A stretch of DNA of 64,000 nucleotides, taken from assembly GCA_037044905.1 (NCBI GenBank), contig JBAOKB010000144.1, forward strand, positions 186,001 through 250,000, given 5' to 3'. This DNA comes from Hortaea werneckii (taxonomy: Eukaryota; Ascomycota; Dothideomycetes; Mycosphaerellales; Teratosphaeriaceae). How positions within the stretch are numbered: position 1 is the first letter of the stretch; the number at the start of each line of letters is the position of its first letter. A program made the position numbers and the translations under genes. Shown in pieces: positions 20,277-32,784 of this stretch. The notes below the pieces were generated by a model. It saw only the letters and a program-made list of their open reading frames with translations. It did no database searches and was not told where the DNA came from.

Positions 20277-22219
20277 ATGAGCCCGTCTCCTGCTGCCATG
20301 TCTGGGACTATGTCGTTGACTACTATTACTCCCCGAGTGTCTCTGCCTCATGCCCGTTATATGGGGTTGAGTGGCGGAGCCCTACGAACGGCCATCGGCC
20401 TGACGGCAGGCCTATGTTTCCTTTCCTTTGGCTTCGGACAGGGTGATATCGGCGGGCTTATGCTCGTCAAGAGCTTTCGCGAGGAGTTCCCTAGGATCGA
20501 TGCTGTCAGTCATCCGACGTTGGACACTGTTAACCTTGCCGGTATCACCGTCTCTTCATGGAATCTAGGATGTTTTGTCGGTGCCGTAAGTGCTTGAACT
20601 CACGAAATAATCCTATTTAACAACTGACCCAAGGGCCTTAGATGGTGACAATTTTCGTCGGTGATTTACTTGGCCGCAAGGGCTCAGTCATGTTCGGCCT
20701 TGCGGTCATGAACATTGGCAAGATCATACAGGTGTGCTCCTTTGATCTTGGGCAGTACATCGCAGGCCGTGTCATTGCCGGCTTGGGTAACGGTTTCATC
20801 GCATCTACGGTGCCAGCGTGGCAGGCTGAATGCTTAAAGACCCACCGTCGTGGTACCCTGCTCTTGGTATCTTTCGGGTCTTGTATTACGGCTGGTGTGG
20901 CTCTTTCCTACTGGATTGGTACGCAGGCGCATCTCCCAAATCTTCATGCAACTCTCCACTAACATCGGCTCTAGACTACGGTTTCTCCTTCGTGTCCGAT
21001 GACCAGGCCTCATGGCGCGCACCGATCGGCCTTGGGATGCTGTTTATGATTCTGCCCCTCATGTTGATTATCTGGCTGCCTGAGTCCCCACGCTATTTGG
21101 TCTTGCACGGGAAGGAAGACGAGGCCAAGCGTGTCTTATCGAGCCTGACGGAGCTGTCGCCAGAAGACGAAGACATTGGTCGCGAATTCCTCCTGATCAA
21201 GAACACACTACTACACATGGCGAGTGGCGGCGTTGGCGAGACATTCCGAATGGGACAATACAGATATGTCCACCGCACTGGTAAGCAGCCCAACCGCTTG
21301 TAATGTCTACCATTGCTTAGAAGCTAACCAATCTCCACGCACAGTGCTCGCCATTCTCCTCCAAGTCATGCAACAATTCACGGGAGTCAACCTGTTCATC
21401 CAGTACCTGGGTTCCATGTTCTTCATGCAACTCAAATACCTCCCCCAGAAAGGTCTACTTCTGGCAAGCTGTTGCTCCACCGCCTTCTTCCTAGCATCAC
21501 TGATCGCCGTCGTCGGCATCGACCGCCTATGGGGACGTCGAACTCTGACCATCTTCGGCGCTTCCGGGATGTGCGTGTGCATGATTGTGCTGGCAGTCAT
21601 GGCCTACGTGGACACGCAGCGCGCTTACTACGTCATGACCGCCTTCCTGTTCGTCTACTGCGTCTTCTTCTCCATCGGCTGGCAGGGAATGAGCTGGCTT
21701 TGGGCCGTCGAGCTCGTCCCGCTTTCGATTCGAGGACCGGCGAATGCTGCCGCCACTGCCGCGAACTGGCTTGCCAACTTCGTAGTGGTTATGGCCACTC
21801 CGGCCATGTTCCTCAACATCACTTACAAGACGTACGTGGTGTTCACCGTCACGAACTTCTGCATCGTGCCTACCATCTACTTCTTCTACCCCGAGACCGG
21901 CTACCGTAGCTTAGAGGAAGTCGACCTGCTCTTCTCCGAGGCATCGAAGTCGAAGATCCCCTGGCTGACGGTGGTGTCCGAGGCGAGGAAGGAACCTATG
22001 TGGTTCGACGAGAATGGAGAGTACACATCCTCCTACATCACGAGCGAGGAAGAGCGTCTGAGCCAAGAGAAGCACAAGCATGGGTCGGAGATGAGCGATG
22101 CGATCAGGTGGCAGCAGTACTGCAAGGAGCGCGACATGCAGGGGTCGGACTCAAGTCAGTCGACCAGCGACGATGGCGCGGCACCGGCGCCTCAGGTCGC
22201 TACACGGCGAGTGAACTGA
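20277..22219 (+). CDS. Sugar-porter family MFS transporter
   Basis: Exons 20277-20585, 20642-20918, 20975-21280 and 21345-22219 (introns 56, 56 and 64 nt) give 588 residues. Twelve membrane segments are visible. Sugar-porter signatures are present: GDLLGRKG between segments 2 and 3, PESPRYL after segment 6, DRLWGRR between 8 and 9, and PETGYRSLEEVDLLF after segment 12 (a variant of PETKGRSLEE). QQFTGVNLFIQY in segment 7 matches the QQxxGxN sugar-binding motif. The roughly 85-residue cytosolic tail is charged and Ser-rich. It most likely imports a hexose or related sugar by proton symport at the plasma membrane; the substrate cannot be told from sequence. It is convergent with the esterase gene. 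Confidence 0.9.
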
Positions 22220-22429
22220 TCAGGTGGGCATCGTTGTGGTTTGAGACGAACCAGTCAAAAAAAAGAAAACAGTTCAGCACAGGTCTTAGAGCGCTTGTTG
22301 ACGAGAACGTTTCACAAAGTTCCAGCCGCCTCAGAAGAAGACACCAGTGTGATACCCAGAATAAAAAAGTCAAATATCTACAGACCACCTGACGTTCCAG
22401 ACAAGATACATGTCAAACGCTCTCCCTTT

Positions 22430-24574
22430 TCACGTCCTCTCATAGTAATCAATCCCAAAACCCAGCGCCCTACACTGATCCTGACCAGCGTAAATATCAA
22501 AAGACGCCTGCGTACTCGGGTACTCCATGAGACGCAACGTCAAATGATCCTCACCGACGGGCGCCCACCGGCTCCCACTCCGTGCGATTTCCGCCGTCGT
22601 GTTCGTGAAACCCCTCGCCTCGAGGTACAGGGTATCCGGGTTCGGATCGTAAGTCCGGGCGAAGCTGGACCAGGTGTCGACGGTGAACTGGGACATGGGG
22701 ATGTCGGAGTCGTCGCGGAGTGGTAGGCCGTTGAAGACGATGGTGCCGAAGGTGTAGTAGAGCTCGCCGGAGTGGCATTTGAAGTACTCGGCGTCCGGGT
22801 TGCCGTAGGGGTAGCCGGGCTCGATGGGAGGGGTGCAGACGGGGGCGTTGGGGTTGTAGGTGGAGAGTTGGTAGGAGCGGTTGAACTCGTAGAAGTAGAT
22901 GGGCTCAAGGACGTTGTGCAAAGCGGCAGAGTAGGCAGTGGCTTCGTCTAGACAGCGGAAGAAGGAATCCGTGGCTACGAGGGAAGTGGTGTTGAATATG
23001 TTCAATGTTTGGTTCGTGCCGTTTGGCGTTGGGAAGATGTCAAGCATGCTCAGGTTGGTGAAGCCATTGGAAGCAAGAGAGGATGTGAGGGTGGCGTTTG
23101 CAGCCGGATAAGAGATGAATGCGGCGCCGTCGTCACGCATGAAACCCATCATCACCGGCACATGAGCCGCTGGACCGTTACCAGTCACTTGGAGCTCTTC
23201 TCCGACCAGATAGGTTCCATCCTGCACCAGGAATCGAGCGGAAGTGGTGAGATTTGCTAGAGCGTACGGATTCACGCCACGCAAACAATCGACTGCCGAG
23301 GTCGCGTTGCTACAGCCAGTGGCAGCTAGTATAGGATCTGCAGCGACTGCAACCTCCTCTGAGATGGTGTAGTAGTCAGAGTAAGGATGGGCGTAGCCGG
23401 AACCAGCCAAGCTACTCTGTGGGATCGCAGCTGCAAACTTCCCGATCGCTTTCGGAGACGCAAGCAATGCTCTTACGCTCGCTCCGCCAGCGCTTTGCCC
23501 AAAGATAGTGATGCGGGTAGGGTCGCCACCGAAGGCTTTGATATGCTCGTGTACCCAGTCGAGTGCCGTGATCTGGTCAGCCAAGCCGAAATTCCCATTC
23601 GTGACACCATCCTCAAGGCCAAGGAAACCCAGAGTTCCGAGGCGATAGTTGATTGTCACTACGACCACGTCTCCCCTAGCAACTAACGACCCTCCGTCAA
23701 ACGTGGGATCATTGCCAGTGCCACCGGTGAACCCTCCGCCGTGAATCCAGAACATGACTGGCTTGAGCTTTTCCGGTGGCGCGTCACCACCTGTTGGTAG
23801 ATAGGGCGTCCAAACGTTGAGGAAGAGACAGTCAGTGGATCCAAGGTTCCCGGCTTGAACACACTGAGAGCCGAAACTGAGCGCATCATGGTGACCGGAA
23901 CCGTTGTAGAGAGAGCTGTACGTGAATGCTTCGGGCTCTGGCGCATATCGTATGCCTTCAAAACGAAAGCTGAATCTATCCCTGAAGCCAGTGAAAAACT
24001 GTTCACCTGAGCTTATGGTTGTACGCCAGGTGGTGGAATTGTCGGCGTATGTCAGGTTGCTGAGCGGTGCACTCTGCGTGCAGAGGACAGGCAAGCGTTC
24101 GGTGCAGCGCGCAACGCTCTGGATGCCACGGGCAGTTGTGGTCTTGCACACTGGTCCCTCATGACCAGAAATCCAGTATGGACCGTCTTGGCTTTCATAC
24201 GACAGATACCTAAGGAAGTCGCCATTGCTCTCAGAAGGGTGCCAGAGCTGCTCTCCCAGGTGGGAGCATGCATCTGCAGCTTGCCATGCGGTCATTGGAG
24301 TCGACAAGACCATCGCCGCGCCTGTTCGGGACGACATATTGCCTGACAAATGTTAAGTTCGCTGCTGCAGACTCTCGCTTGGATGGGCCTTACCATAGAG
24401 GTCATCGTGCGTGATGATAGTGAGGTCGCTATCGACCCCTTTGTGCCCTGTAACGCCATTGTGCTTTGTGTCCGGTCCCCATCGATCCCATTTGCTGTCG
24501 TCCTTCCAACCAGGTGGATGAGCATGAACGAAGTAAGATGTCCCTAGGGCGGCAACCAGCACTGCATTGAACAT
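22430..24574 (-). CDS. Secreted carboxylesterase with a C-type-lectin-like N-terminal segment
   Basis: Exon 1 runs from 24574 to 24394 and exon 2 from 24342 to 22430 (51-nt intron), giving 697 residues. A signal peptide begins MFNAVLVAALG. Residues about 77-145 have spacing like a C-type lectin domain: W/A/C then LGEQLW, YWISG, and paired cysteines ending LPVLCTQ. The type-B carboxylesterase domain follows: oxyanion loop HGGGFTGG, nucleophile elbow FGQSAGGAS, and a His in KCHSGELYY. The loop where the acidic triad residue is expected reads FMRDDGAAF. Many N-glycosylation sequons fit secretion. Exon 2 has no ATG at its start, so without the upstream exon the protein would lack its signal peptide. 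The substrate is unknown; relatives hydrolyse lipids, ferulates or choline esters. Confidence 0.88.
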
Positions 24575-25510
24575 ATTCACAGATCTCGAGCTGAGACGAG
24601 CCAAGCGAGAGACAAAGACAAGCAATGCAGATCGCGTACCTACCTTAGGCAGATTGATGGCGGCTTGGCCTCCTAAAGAAGGATTCTATTGCCATCGGAT
24701 GCCGAAGGCTTTAGGCATATGGTTTTCGTTCGACGAATCAATCAACGAGTGTCTCATTGCACCGCTCCCGCATGGACGGCATTGGGTTGCTAGTTCATTG
24801 TCAACCCCGCAGTTACGCGGGCTGCTGGACATGGATACGAGGTGCGGTGGTCGCCATTACTCCAGCCATGGAAATGGCCGTGGTGCCTGCTCATTTAGCC
24901 GGAATCACGTGGACGGAAGATCAACCCCTACAGGGGTATGATGCTGAAGCTGTCTGCTAGTGTGTCTGCTAATCATGTTGTTGAATGGTGCGTGCAGGCA
25001 GACATTGCGTGAGCACCCGCGTACATGGTAGGGATGCCATGGCCGTTGTCGTCGATGTTCGGACAGCGTCACTCACTCTTGCCGGCTTTCGTTTGTTGGC
25101 CTGGATGCTGCAAGTAGAAGTCGGTGATCATGGAGCTTGGCGTAGCAGCCACCGCTGCACCCATCTCGACTGGGTCAGCGCGGTGGGTGATGGCTTTGCA
25201 TTAAGACGCAGACCGCTCGCTCGCCTGCTGACTTGCTCTCTCCACGCATCGATGCATCGACCGATGATGGCGCTGAGGGAGCGGAAGGGAAGAAGCATCG
25301 AGACGAGCGACAGTAGCTCGAACAGGACGCGTCCGGAGAGGCAGAGCTTGGGGCGCTAGGTAAACCAGCTGGAACACTCGCTCAGCCCATTCGTCGCAGC
25401 GCATCCGTTAAGTTCCACGCCATGCCGCTTTGAGATGGGTGAGACAGATTAACCCTCCTCAACTCTCGACCCCGCCGTCGCTGCCCTTATCATCGTCCCA
25501 GGCGGGCCAC

Positions 25511-25558
25511 CCAGGCTCCCAGGCTCCCAGGCTCCCAGGCTCTCAGGCTCTCAGGCCA
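25511..25558. repeat. Tandem repeat, 8-bp unit CCAGGCTC, six copies
   Basis: Four exact copies run from 25511 to 25542, followed by two copies starting T (the last diverges at its end). It is a short minisatellite likely to vary in copy number between strains. Confidence 0.9.
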
Positions 25559-25585
25559 GGCAGGCTCGCAGCTGCAGCTCCCAGC

Positions 25586-25620
25586 CCGTCCGCCGTCCGC
25601 CGTCCGCCGTCCGCCGTCCG
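25586..25620. repeat. Tandem repeat, 7-bp unit CCGTCCG, five copies
   Basis: Five exact head-to-tail copies lie 28 bp from the 8-bp repeat. Both sit about 1 kb upstream of the Set3-like start codon. Confidence 0.9.
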
Positions 25621-26587
25621 CTGCAGCAAGCAAGCAACAAGCACTTCGCACCTTGACTGTCGAAGCTGCTCTTGCCTCACCCGGACCTCACCATCGATTC
25701 TTTGCCTTCAACAGTCAAGGCGATAGGTGGCGTCCAACCCAGCAGAGTCGGCTGCTTTGGATGGACTTGATCATGATGATAGCGGGGTCATCCCGCCCAA
25801 GGCCGCCCTCCACCAGCAGCGAGCCCAATTTTTATTAATATTATTATGCGCGCAGCAACAGCCTTCCAAGTTCCCACCCCCCCTCCTGCTGCTGGACAGA
25901 AGCTCTGGGGCGAATTTTGGCGCGCCGACGAATTCTGGCAGCACAGAGGCTCCAGAGGCTCCCCGCCTCGCCGCTGATTGGCCGACCGACATGGTCCGTG
26001 CCCGCCTCTGAGCCAAGGCCCATCTTCTGCTTTGTGGTGCAGCGCAGTCTCCTCGCCCCAGTCATCACCACCCTTATCCCACTCTCCGCTCGTCTTCACT
26101 AATCCCCTCGGATCCTTTTGATTCTCCCACTGACCAGCAGCGCCCACGGTAGCGACACCGGTCGCGAAGAGAAGCCATTGCCGCCGACTTCGTCCGCGCG
26201 TCCGCGACCCCCTCCGAGAAGCCCACGGTCGCCTTTCCAGCCCACCCGCCAGCACCTTGCCCTTCCCGCAACATTCTCATGCTCGACCAATACGACCATC
26301 TCCAATTCCTGACCATTTGGGGAGTCGACTGCGCAGCCATTTCGGGCGAAGAAGGTGCTCACGCCTTCCAAGTATCACGCGACGAGGGACGACAGCGCAC
26401 CCATTCCTGAGCCTGCATCACTACCTCTTACCACAACCGATCAATTTACTCGGGGACGTCGATAGGTGGCGGTCTTGAGTTTCCAGACAGACTGCGGACC
26501 GTGACATTCCAGTCATGCGACGCAGAGCAGGCGGAGATTCTGTCACTTGAACCCAGCTACGCATTTCACCCCGAAAGGCGTGATAGC

Positions 26588-29487
26588 ATGACAGACACCT
26601 TCTATCCTGCCACGAGCATTTCCGGGCAAGCACATCTGACGCGTACGCCGTTTGTCAACAATATCGACGTTTCACAAGATCGCCGCTATGCCGCTTCGCC
26701 GGTCGATGGCGCGCAAGAGGACGACGGCCAGATAAGTTGTTTCTGCGGCTTTAGCGACGATGACGGTAACACTGTCGGCTGCGATGGGTGTAATAGGTGG
26801 AACCATATCATTTGTTACTATCCCGAGTATGAGGGCCGCGACCTGCCGGATGACCTGCAGCACTTCTGTATCGAGTGTCGACCGCGACAGGTAGACAGGT
26901 ATCAGGCAAACTATCGACAAAGACTCAAGCGTGACCAACAAGATGGTTATTCTGACGGTGTGAAAAGACCCGCGGCCAAGAGTCACAAGAAAAAGGTCAG
27001 GGAGCCGGCCGGAGCAGGCACTACCAATGGCTGGCCCACGGATAAGTTTAGGCATGATCGCAATAGTGCTAGCCCTCGTGACCACCAACCACCACCTGCC
27101 AAACGACCGAAAACAAGTCATCGGACCTCCGAGTCGGTCGTCAATGGACTGAACAAAGGACACACTCGCAAGCGCACTGGCGTCAACGCCAATCACCCTA
27201 GAAGCCAGTCGCAGTCGCCCGAGGCAACGATTGAAATGTACTCGCCAGAATTTTATCGATGCTACTTTGATGACGAGTGGAACGTTACAAGAGCTAATCT
27301 TCACAACGACATAGGCGTTACCAATGCGCTTTCAGAATGGCTGCGTGCACCGGACGACGTTTTCCGAGAAATGCATGGACTTGAAAAGAGCCAAGTATTG
27401 ATGCGATGGGACGGAGAACTTGACGACATACCAGGCAAGGCCCAGCTGTACATCACATCAGCGCAGGATGAAACCGTCAGTGATGCACACGGTCAGCATC
27501 CGACGTGGAAGACCGTCTCCGTGCAGGAGCCGGTGGCCAGCGGCGCCTACATTGGCGAACTCAAAGGGCATGTTGGCTTTAAGGAAGAGTACAAGCATGA
27601 CCCTGTCAACCGTTGGCCACAGTTGCGCCACCCGGAGCCATTTGTCTTCTTCCATCCAAGGTTACCAATATACGTCGACGCTCGACATGAAGGGACAGCT
27701 CTGCGATATGTGCGGCGGAGTTGTATGCCAAATGCAGAACTTCGAGTGCTGGTTACCGATTCGACTGACTATCGCTTTTGCTTCATGGCTACGGGTCAAA
27801 TCGACCCTGGCATGGAAATCGCTGTCAGCTGGGACACTAGTGAAAGCGTTCCTGGCAAGCTACAGAACCAGAACAGCTCACTTTCCACAAGAGACATGGA
27901 TGCGCTGAGTGCTTGGGTCTCCACTGTCTTGTCCAACTGTGGTCCATGCGCATGCAATCAGTCACCTGCGGACTGCGCCATGTCACGTTTCGACAAGAGA
28001 GGCGTAGCTCTCGGTTACGACGAGGAAGCACAGCCTCCGAAGCTGCCCAAGGGCAGGAAGAAGAAAGTCGGTCAGCATGTCTCGTCTTCGAACACGACCG
28101 CCTTGAACAGTCGCTCTGGCAGCGAGGTGCGTAAGGTTGAACCAGACGATGAGCGCACAGATTCAAGATCGACGTCGCGATCGGGAGGGAGAGGGTCTGT
28201 GAGCCGTGACATAACACCGAACACACATTATTCCACGAACGGCTCTTCGACTGTCCCAGAACTGTCTGCGCGTGAGCGCAAGAAGCTCGAAAAAGAGGAG
28301 GAGATGTTCAGACGGCAAGAGGAAGAGCAGACTGGCAAGGCAAAGAAGAAGCGCAACAGTGCAGGCTCGGCGCTAAATACACCAAATCCAGGCACGTCGA
28401 AGCAGCTAGGCTTTGGTGCTCCACGGTACGTTGATGCGGCCACGGCGCGCCAAGTCAATCTACCGACTGCAAGGTCAGCTGGTAATGGGGAAAGCGGCCT
28501 AAGGGTGCACCGGTGCGGAAGGGTCCATCCAAGGTTGTGTACAAGACTGTACCAAGGCCGAAGGCAGAGGTCAAGGACTCAGGCGTGCAGTGCGACATGG
28601 ATGCAGATGAAACACAAGCTCGCCCGTCAACGCCTCCGTTACCGCCTCGCAAGTTCGTGTCCAACCAGCAACGACTTCTAAATCGTCTTGCTGTGCGCAA
28701 CGCCCAGCTTGAATCAAAACGTGCGGAAGCAAAGACAGCGAAAGACGTGAGCATCTCCGCGAACGAAGGAGCAGAGGCATCTTCTCCAAACCGGCCAAGT
28801 TCGCCTCGTAGCGACTCTTCAACTTTCCAAAACATCGGGTCTGAACCACGATCCTCACCGAAATCCATTGGTGATGTTTCGATGGAATCTGCGCCTGGAG
28901 AAGAGGCCGTCGCTCCTGATGAGCTGCCGAAACATCAAGACCAGAAGTCGTCGGACGAGGAAAGGCCTACGCCAGCTGAAGGTGACGAATTGATGCGAGT
29001 CCCAACAGAGACAGCTGCACCGCCGTGGCCGCCGACGTTGAACGCTCCCATGGAATCGCCCTCGGCGGCCGCTCATACGCAAAGAGTGCCTGACCTTCAT
29101 ATGTCAATGCCGCCACCGCCGTCAAACCCATTCGACAGCGCGAACTTACTATCAGCTGGTTCCGGCAATACCGCGGCACAATCGCCTTCAGGCGTAAGCG
29201 GCTCTACACCCCTACTTTCACCATCGGTGTCCGCAGCCGTCATGCCGAGTCCTGTGAAGACGAAGAAAATGAGCCTCAGCGATTACACCCGGCGTCACAA
29301 ACCGAAAGACAGGCCTTTCGGAGACGGCAAAGGCGACCGCGAGAGTTCACCTGCCTCTGTCGCTTCTGGTGCTGGCGCGTCAGGGCTACATCCCACTTCC
29401 TCCGAAGACCAAAAGGCCGGCGACAACATCTCGGCCATCGCTGAGGAAGACGTGAAGATGGAGGACGCCGCCAGTCACAAATCCTAA
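26588..29487 (+). CDS. SET3: Set3-like PHD-finger and SET-domain protein
   Basis: The protein is about 966 residues if one frameshift is allowed. The PHD finger (about residues 50-100) has the full ligand set: CFC, CDGCNRWNH, C, then FCIEC. The SET domain (about 225-420) has GAYIGEL, the cofactor-site variant RRSCMPNAEL and GMEIAVSWD. The C-terminal half is disordered and basic/Ser-rich. This order matches yeast Set3 and animal MLL5, scaffolds of a histone deacetylase complex recruited to H3K4-methylated chromatin; their SET domains are thought to lack methyltransferase activity. The frame changes at the G-run 28487-28490: adding one base gives a smooth SAGN-GGKRPKGAPVRKGP transition, whereas no intron with good signals fits. 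Start: the ATG at 26588 precedes the conserved region; the frame upstream to 26501 has no ATG. Confidence 0.88.
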
Positions 29488-30045
29488 ACTTCTTTCTTCT
29501 TCTTGCTACCCTCTTCAATTATCTTTAAAACTGTAATGCTCCATGCATACTAGCGAGGCGTGCGGTGTTTTGAGGGGACTCTCTGAACCATGACGGATAG
29601 CTGCCTTTTGCTTCGGTGATTCGAAAAGGAGGGGAAAACCGTGAGAGAAATTCTTTGGGACGGGATAATAAGGATTCCGGGTTTTACTGGGAGGCGATGA
29701 AGACACCAATGGTTTTTTCGGAAAGGATCTCTGGGAGGAACATGTCTTTCTTCTCTCCTCTTCTTTCTCTTTTCTTCTTTCTCGTTTTTGTTGTCTTTAT
29801 GAATGCCCGGCGCTGTTCGAATCCTCTTATGTAGGAAGCGTCGATGCTAAGCAAGGCTGGCTGCCTTTATTTACTCTTTATGTACTCTTAGCGGGAAGAA
29901 AACCACTCCGGTCTTCGCACCTCCCCCTTAGCTAGCTAGACCTTTGGTAACGAATGCGAAAGCTATGAACATTATCTCTTCTCCCTAAGTAAAAGGGACT
30001 TTGCCATGCGTCCCTACTCGCCTTTGCGACATGTCGGCGTTCAGC
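29488..30045. other. Intergenic, convergent 3' ends
   Basis: Separates the Set3-like gene from the minus-strand surface protein gene. T-rich tracts are present; no gene is seen. Confidence 0.5.
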
Positions 30046-31442
30046 TTACTGCGACATACCCTGCTTCTCTTCGTCACCATAGTAACCCCGTCCCCCCGGC
30101 TTGCCCACCTCCTGTGCACTCTGCGGCGGCCGATACGGCACATACCCACCCCACAACTCATAAGGCTCCTGCTGCTGCTGCTGCTCTGACTCTTCCCGCA
30201 CCGACTGCAAGCCCGGCGAAAGCGGACTCCCCCCTCCACCACCACCACCAAACTGCGACCTCCCCCCTCCTCCGCCGCCCAAGGACGAAATCGCCGGACT
30301 ACTAACCCCCGTCCCCGCAGAAGAAGAAGAGCCCTCTAGCTCGCTCTTCCGCCCGCTCGGACTCCGACGCACCGTCATCGCGACGGGGAAACTGTCGAGT
30401 TCGGGGGCCCGGCCGTCGGGCGGGAGATGGCCTACCTGAGAACCGAATTTCTCGTCGATTTCCCCGGGGGGGCTGTTCGTTGGATGACGGGGTTTGGTGA
30501 GGGTTCGGCGCTGGTGGCGTTTCCTGAGCAGGTAGATCAGCAGGGAGCAGGCGAGGAGGAGGGTGGGGAGGCCGATGGCGGTGCTGATGATGAGGGGGAG
30601 GTTGGGTGGGGTGGGTTCGTTGGAGGAGGAGGAGGTGGAGGAGCTGTTTTCCAAGGGGGTGTAGATTGGGTCTGGCTCCGGGGTGACGGTGGAGAGGATG
30701 TAGAGGGTTGATGCGGCGCCGTTGGTGCCGGTTGTGATGGCTTGCGAGGTGATGGTGGATGGGGCTTCGGTTGTCGAGGGCGATGGAGAGGAAGAAGTTG
30801 TTGGGGTAGAAGACGTGGTTTGGGAAGGTCGCGCTGTAGGTGATGCCTCTGCGAGTTCGCTGGAAGTCTCGGTGCTGGAGGCTGATGCTGGGTCGGACAC
30901 AGGGGAAGAGCTGGCTATTGTTTCCGTCCTGTCCTCAGAAGAAGATGAAGTTGTGGCAGACGCAGAAGGAACGCTTGAGATGTAGGCGATCGAAGTGCCG
31001 TCGGATAAGTCGAAGAATACAGAATCTCCGTCCTCGCAGCAGTCGAAGGATCCTGAGGCTCCTGTCAGCAGGTCATCGATTCAGGGGCAAAGGAAGCCAT
31101 ACGATTGCCATCGCAACACCAGCTGCCGTCGGCACATTGGAGGATTGCTTCGTTGCCGCTTGCAGTGTTTCCCTGTGTGCAGAGACCGGGGCATGTTGAG
31201 TTTGACCAGCTTTGGTCGGTGCATGTGTATCTGCCATAATAATCCGCATTTCCCAAGTAGCAGAGGCCGTTGCTCAGACATTCCCACTGGAAGGGACAAC
31301 ATGCACCACCGTCTGTTGAACATGCGGCCATTCCCTCTGCCAGATCGCCATTTGGATAGTAGCAGCTCTGCGCCACAGCCTGCCGGACGAGAAGTGAAGC
31401 GAAGGTGGCAAGCCAGGCATTTCGACTTGGTGGCATCCGCAT
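30046..31442 (-). CDS. Cysteine-rich membrane-anchored surface protein
   Basis: Exon 1 runs from 31442 to 31103 and exon 2 from 31052 to 30046 (50-nt intron, GTATGG donor, GCTGACA branch), giving 448 residues. A signal peptide (WLATFASLLVRQAVAQ) is followed by a roughly 110-residue extracellular part with about 14 cysteines, including CC pairs (GGACCPFQWEC, SWCCDGN, FDCCEDG). The splice falls between the last two CC pairs. Next come a Ser/Thr-rich stalk of about 110 residues, one membrane span (LPLIISTAIGLPTLLLACSL), a basic stop-transfer RKRHQRR, and a cytosolic tail with poly-Gly and poly-Gln runs. The layout resembles fungal cell-wall stress sensors (Wsc/Mid2 type), but the Cys pattern is not a WSC domain I can confirm. 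Function unknown. Confidence 0.82.
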
Positions 31443-32784
31443 TGTGCCTCGAAGGAGCGATGTCGACCTGCACCGGTGTGAAGCCTATGAATTGCAATAT
31501 TGAGCAGTGAGGAGCATCAAGGAGAGTGAGGCGGCACTTTGCAGCACGAGGTGTTTGCCATCGTCGTCAAAGCGCGGGCCAAGTTTCAAGCCTGGGTTTG
31601 ATTTGACGAATTCAGCAGGCACACATGATGCAGGACTTGTGCTACCTCGATTCGCCACCCCTTTCACTTTCCCTCGAACATGTGAAAGAAATCAAACCCT
31701 CCATAAGGTAACATTGCAATGCTCAGGTACTGGCCCCCATAAAGCCGACCTCAGTCTTTAATACTCGAGTCTCGCCAGGTCAATTTCCTGTCCCAAAGTC
31801 TCCTGAATACCTCTGAGTTCTCTTCTTCATCGGCAGTGGTTTGAGGCCTTGTTTCTCCTTTGCCTCGGTCCCGGTCTGGACGTGTCGGGAAGCTGCATAT
31901 TCAAATAAATACGCCGTGTGACCATCAGCGGACGGTGGCATGTATCCGGTGCAAGCTGTGCGCATCTTGAAATTTCCTGCATCTGATCGCTAGGTCAAGA
32001 CATCATAGGGGTTGCAATTCGCCACGGTCCTTATTTTCTTGGGCCTGCCCTCTGCTGCCGTCTGCTCAAACGGGTCTGAGACTCCGGTCGATGCCTTCCG
32101 CTTTACGTTGGTATTTCCATCTCGGCATGCGCACGGCGCTCACTACCTCATTACTCCAGACTACCATCAAGTTCAGCGCTTGCCCACCTGCACAAGAACG
32201 CGTATCAACATTTTTTACAACTGAGAATGAGAATGGCAGAAGAAGCTTATACAATACTTGCCCTTCGCAATTTCTGTCAACGACTGTATTACGGTCTTCG
32301 GTGAGTTGCGAGACAAAATTCGACCATCAGGCATTTCGTCCGGCCGCATTCGCATGGCACATCTTCTCATTTAGACCTGGCCAAAACACAATGCGAGCAG
32401 TTGACTGTATCAGTCTGACCACGTTACGGCAGCGACTCCAATATTCGCGCGTGAAGTCAAGGGGTGGTGGCCCGGCCATGGAAGAGCCAGCCGGTGCTGG
32501 GCCAACTGCTGTCACGTGCCGAATTCGACCAGGGACATACCAGGCGAAGCTATTCGACGCCGTCGCGGTGAGAGTGGAACTGTCTTGCACTTCGAAATTG
32601 ATGAAGCTTCCAGCCAGGAAATAGACTCTATTGCCTCGGATGCACCGTCGATCTTGGCAAGCCCCCAAGGCCTGTCGCTATATAGCTTAACGGCTCATTA
32701 ATAAGACGTTTTTGGGGAATCTCTTGTGGAAGAATGGCTATTTCCGGGCTGATCCAAACGCCCTCTCGCACAGTTCGGGCTCCT
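31443..32784. other. 1.3-kb intergenic region
   Basis: A plus-strand frame of 177 codons (32091-32624) exists but shows no domain or codon pattern typical of its neighbours, so I do not call it. Otherwise nothing is seen. Confidence 0.45.

Larger units (their letters stand above)
24575..26587. other. 2-kb intergenic region upstream of the Set3-like gene
   Basis: No gene is supported. It contains two short GC-rich tandem repeats (25511-25620) and a short AT-rich element near 25828-25847. Much of the final 800 bases could be 5' untranslated leader of the next gene: it is pyrimidine-rich and splits easily into short spurious frames. Confidence 0.5.

Noticed and set aside
22540..22908. Minus-strand Ser/Thr/Pro-rich frame of 122 codons
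   Set aside because: It lies in another frame of the esterase coding region; its low complexity follows from codon bias of the real gene.
28454..28503. A 50-nt intron explaining the frame change in the Set3-like gene
   Set aside because: The donor would be GTCAAT, which is poor, and the product loses residues. A single missing G in the run at 28487-28490 explains the data with a smoother protein and fits the pattern in neighbouring genes.
32091..32624. Plus-strand 177-codon frame next to the SDR gene
   Set aside because: No domain, no homology I can recognise, and composition unlike neighbouring coding sequence; minus-strand frames over it are equally open.
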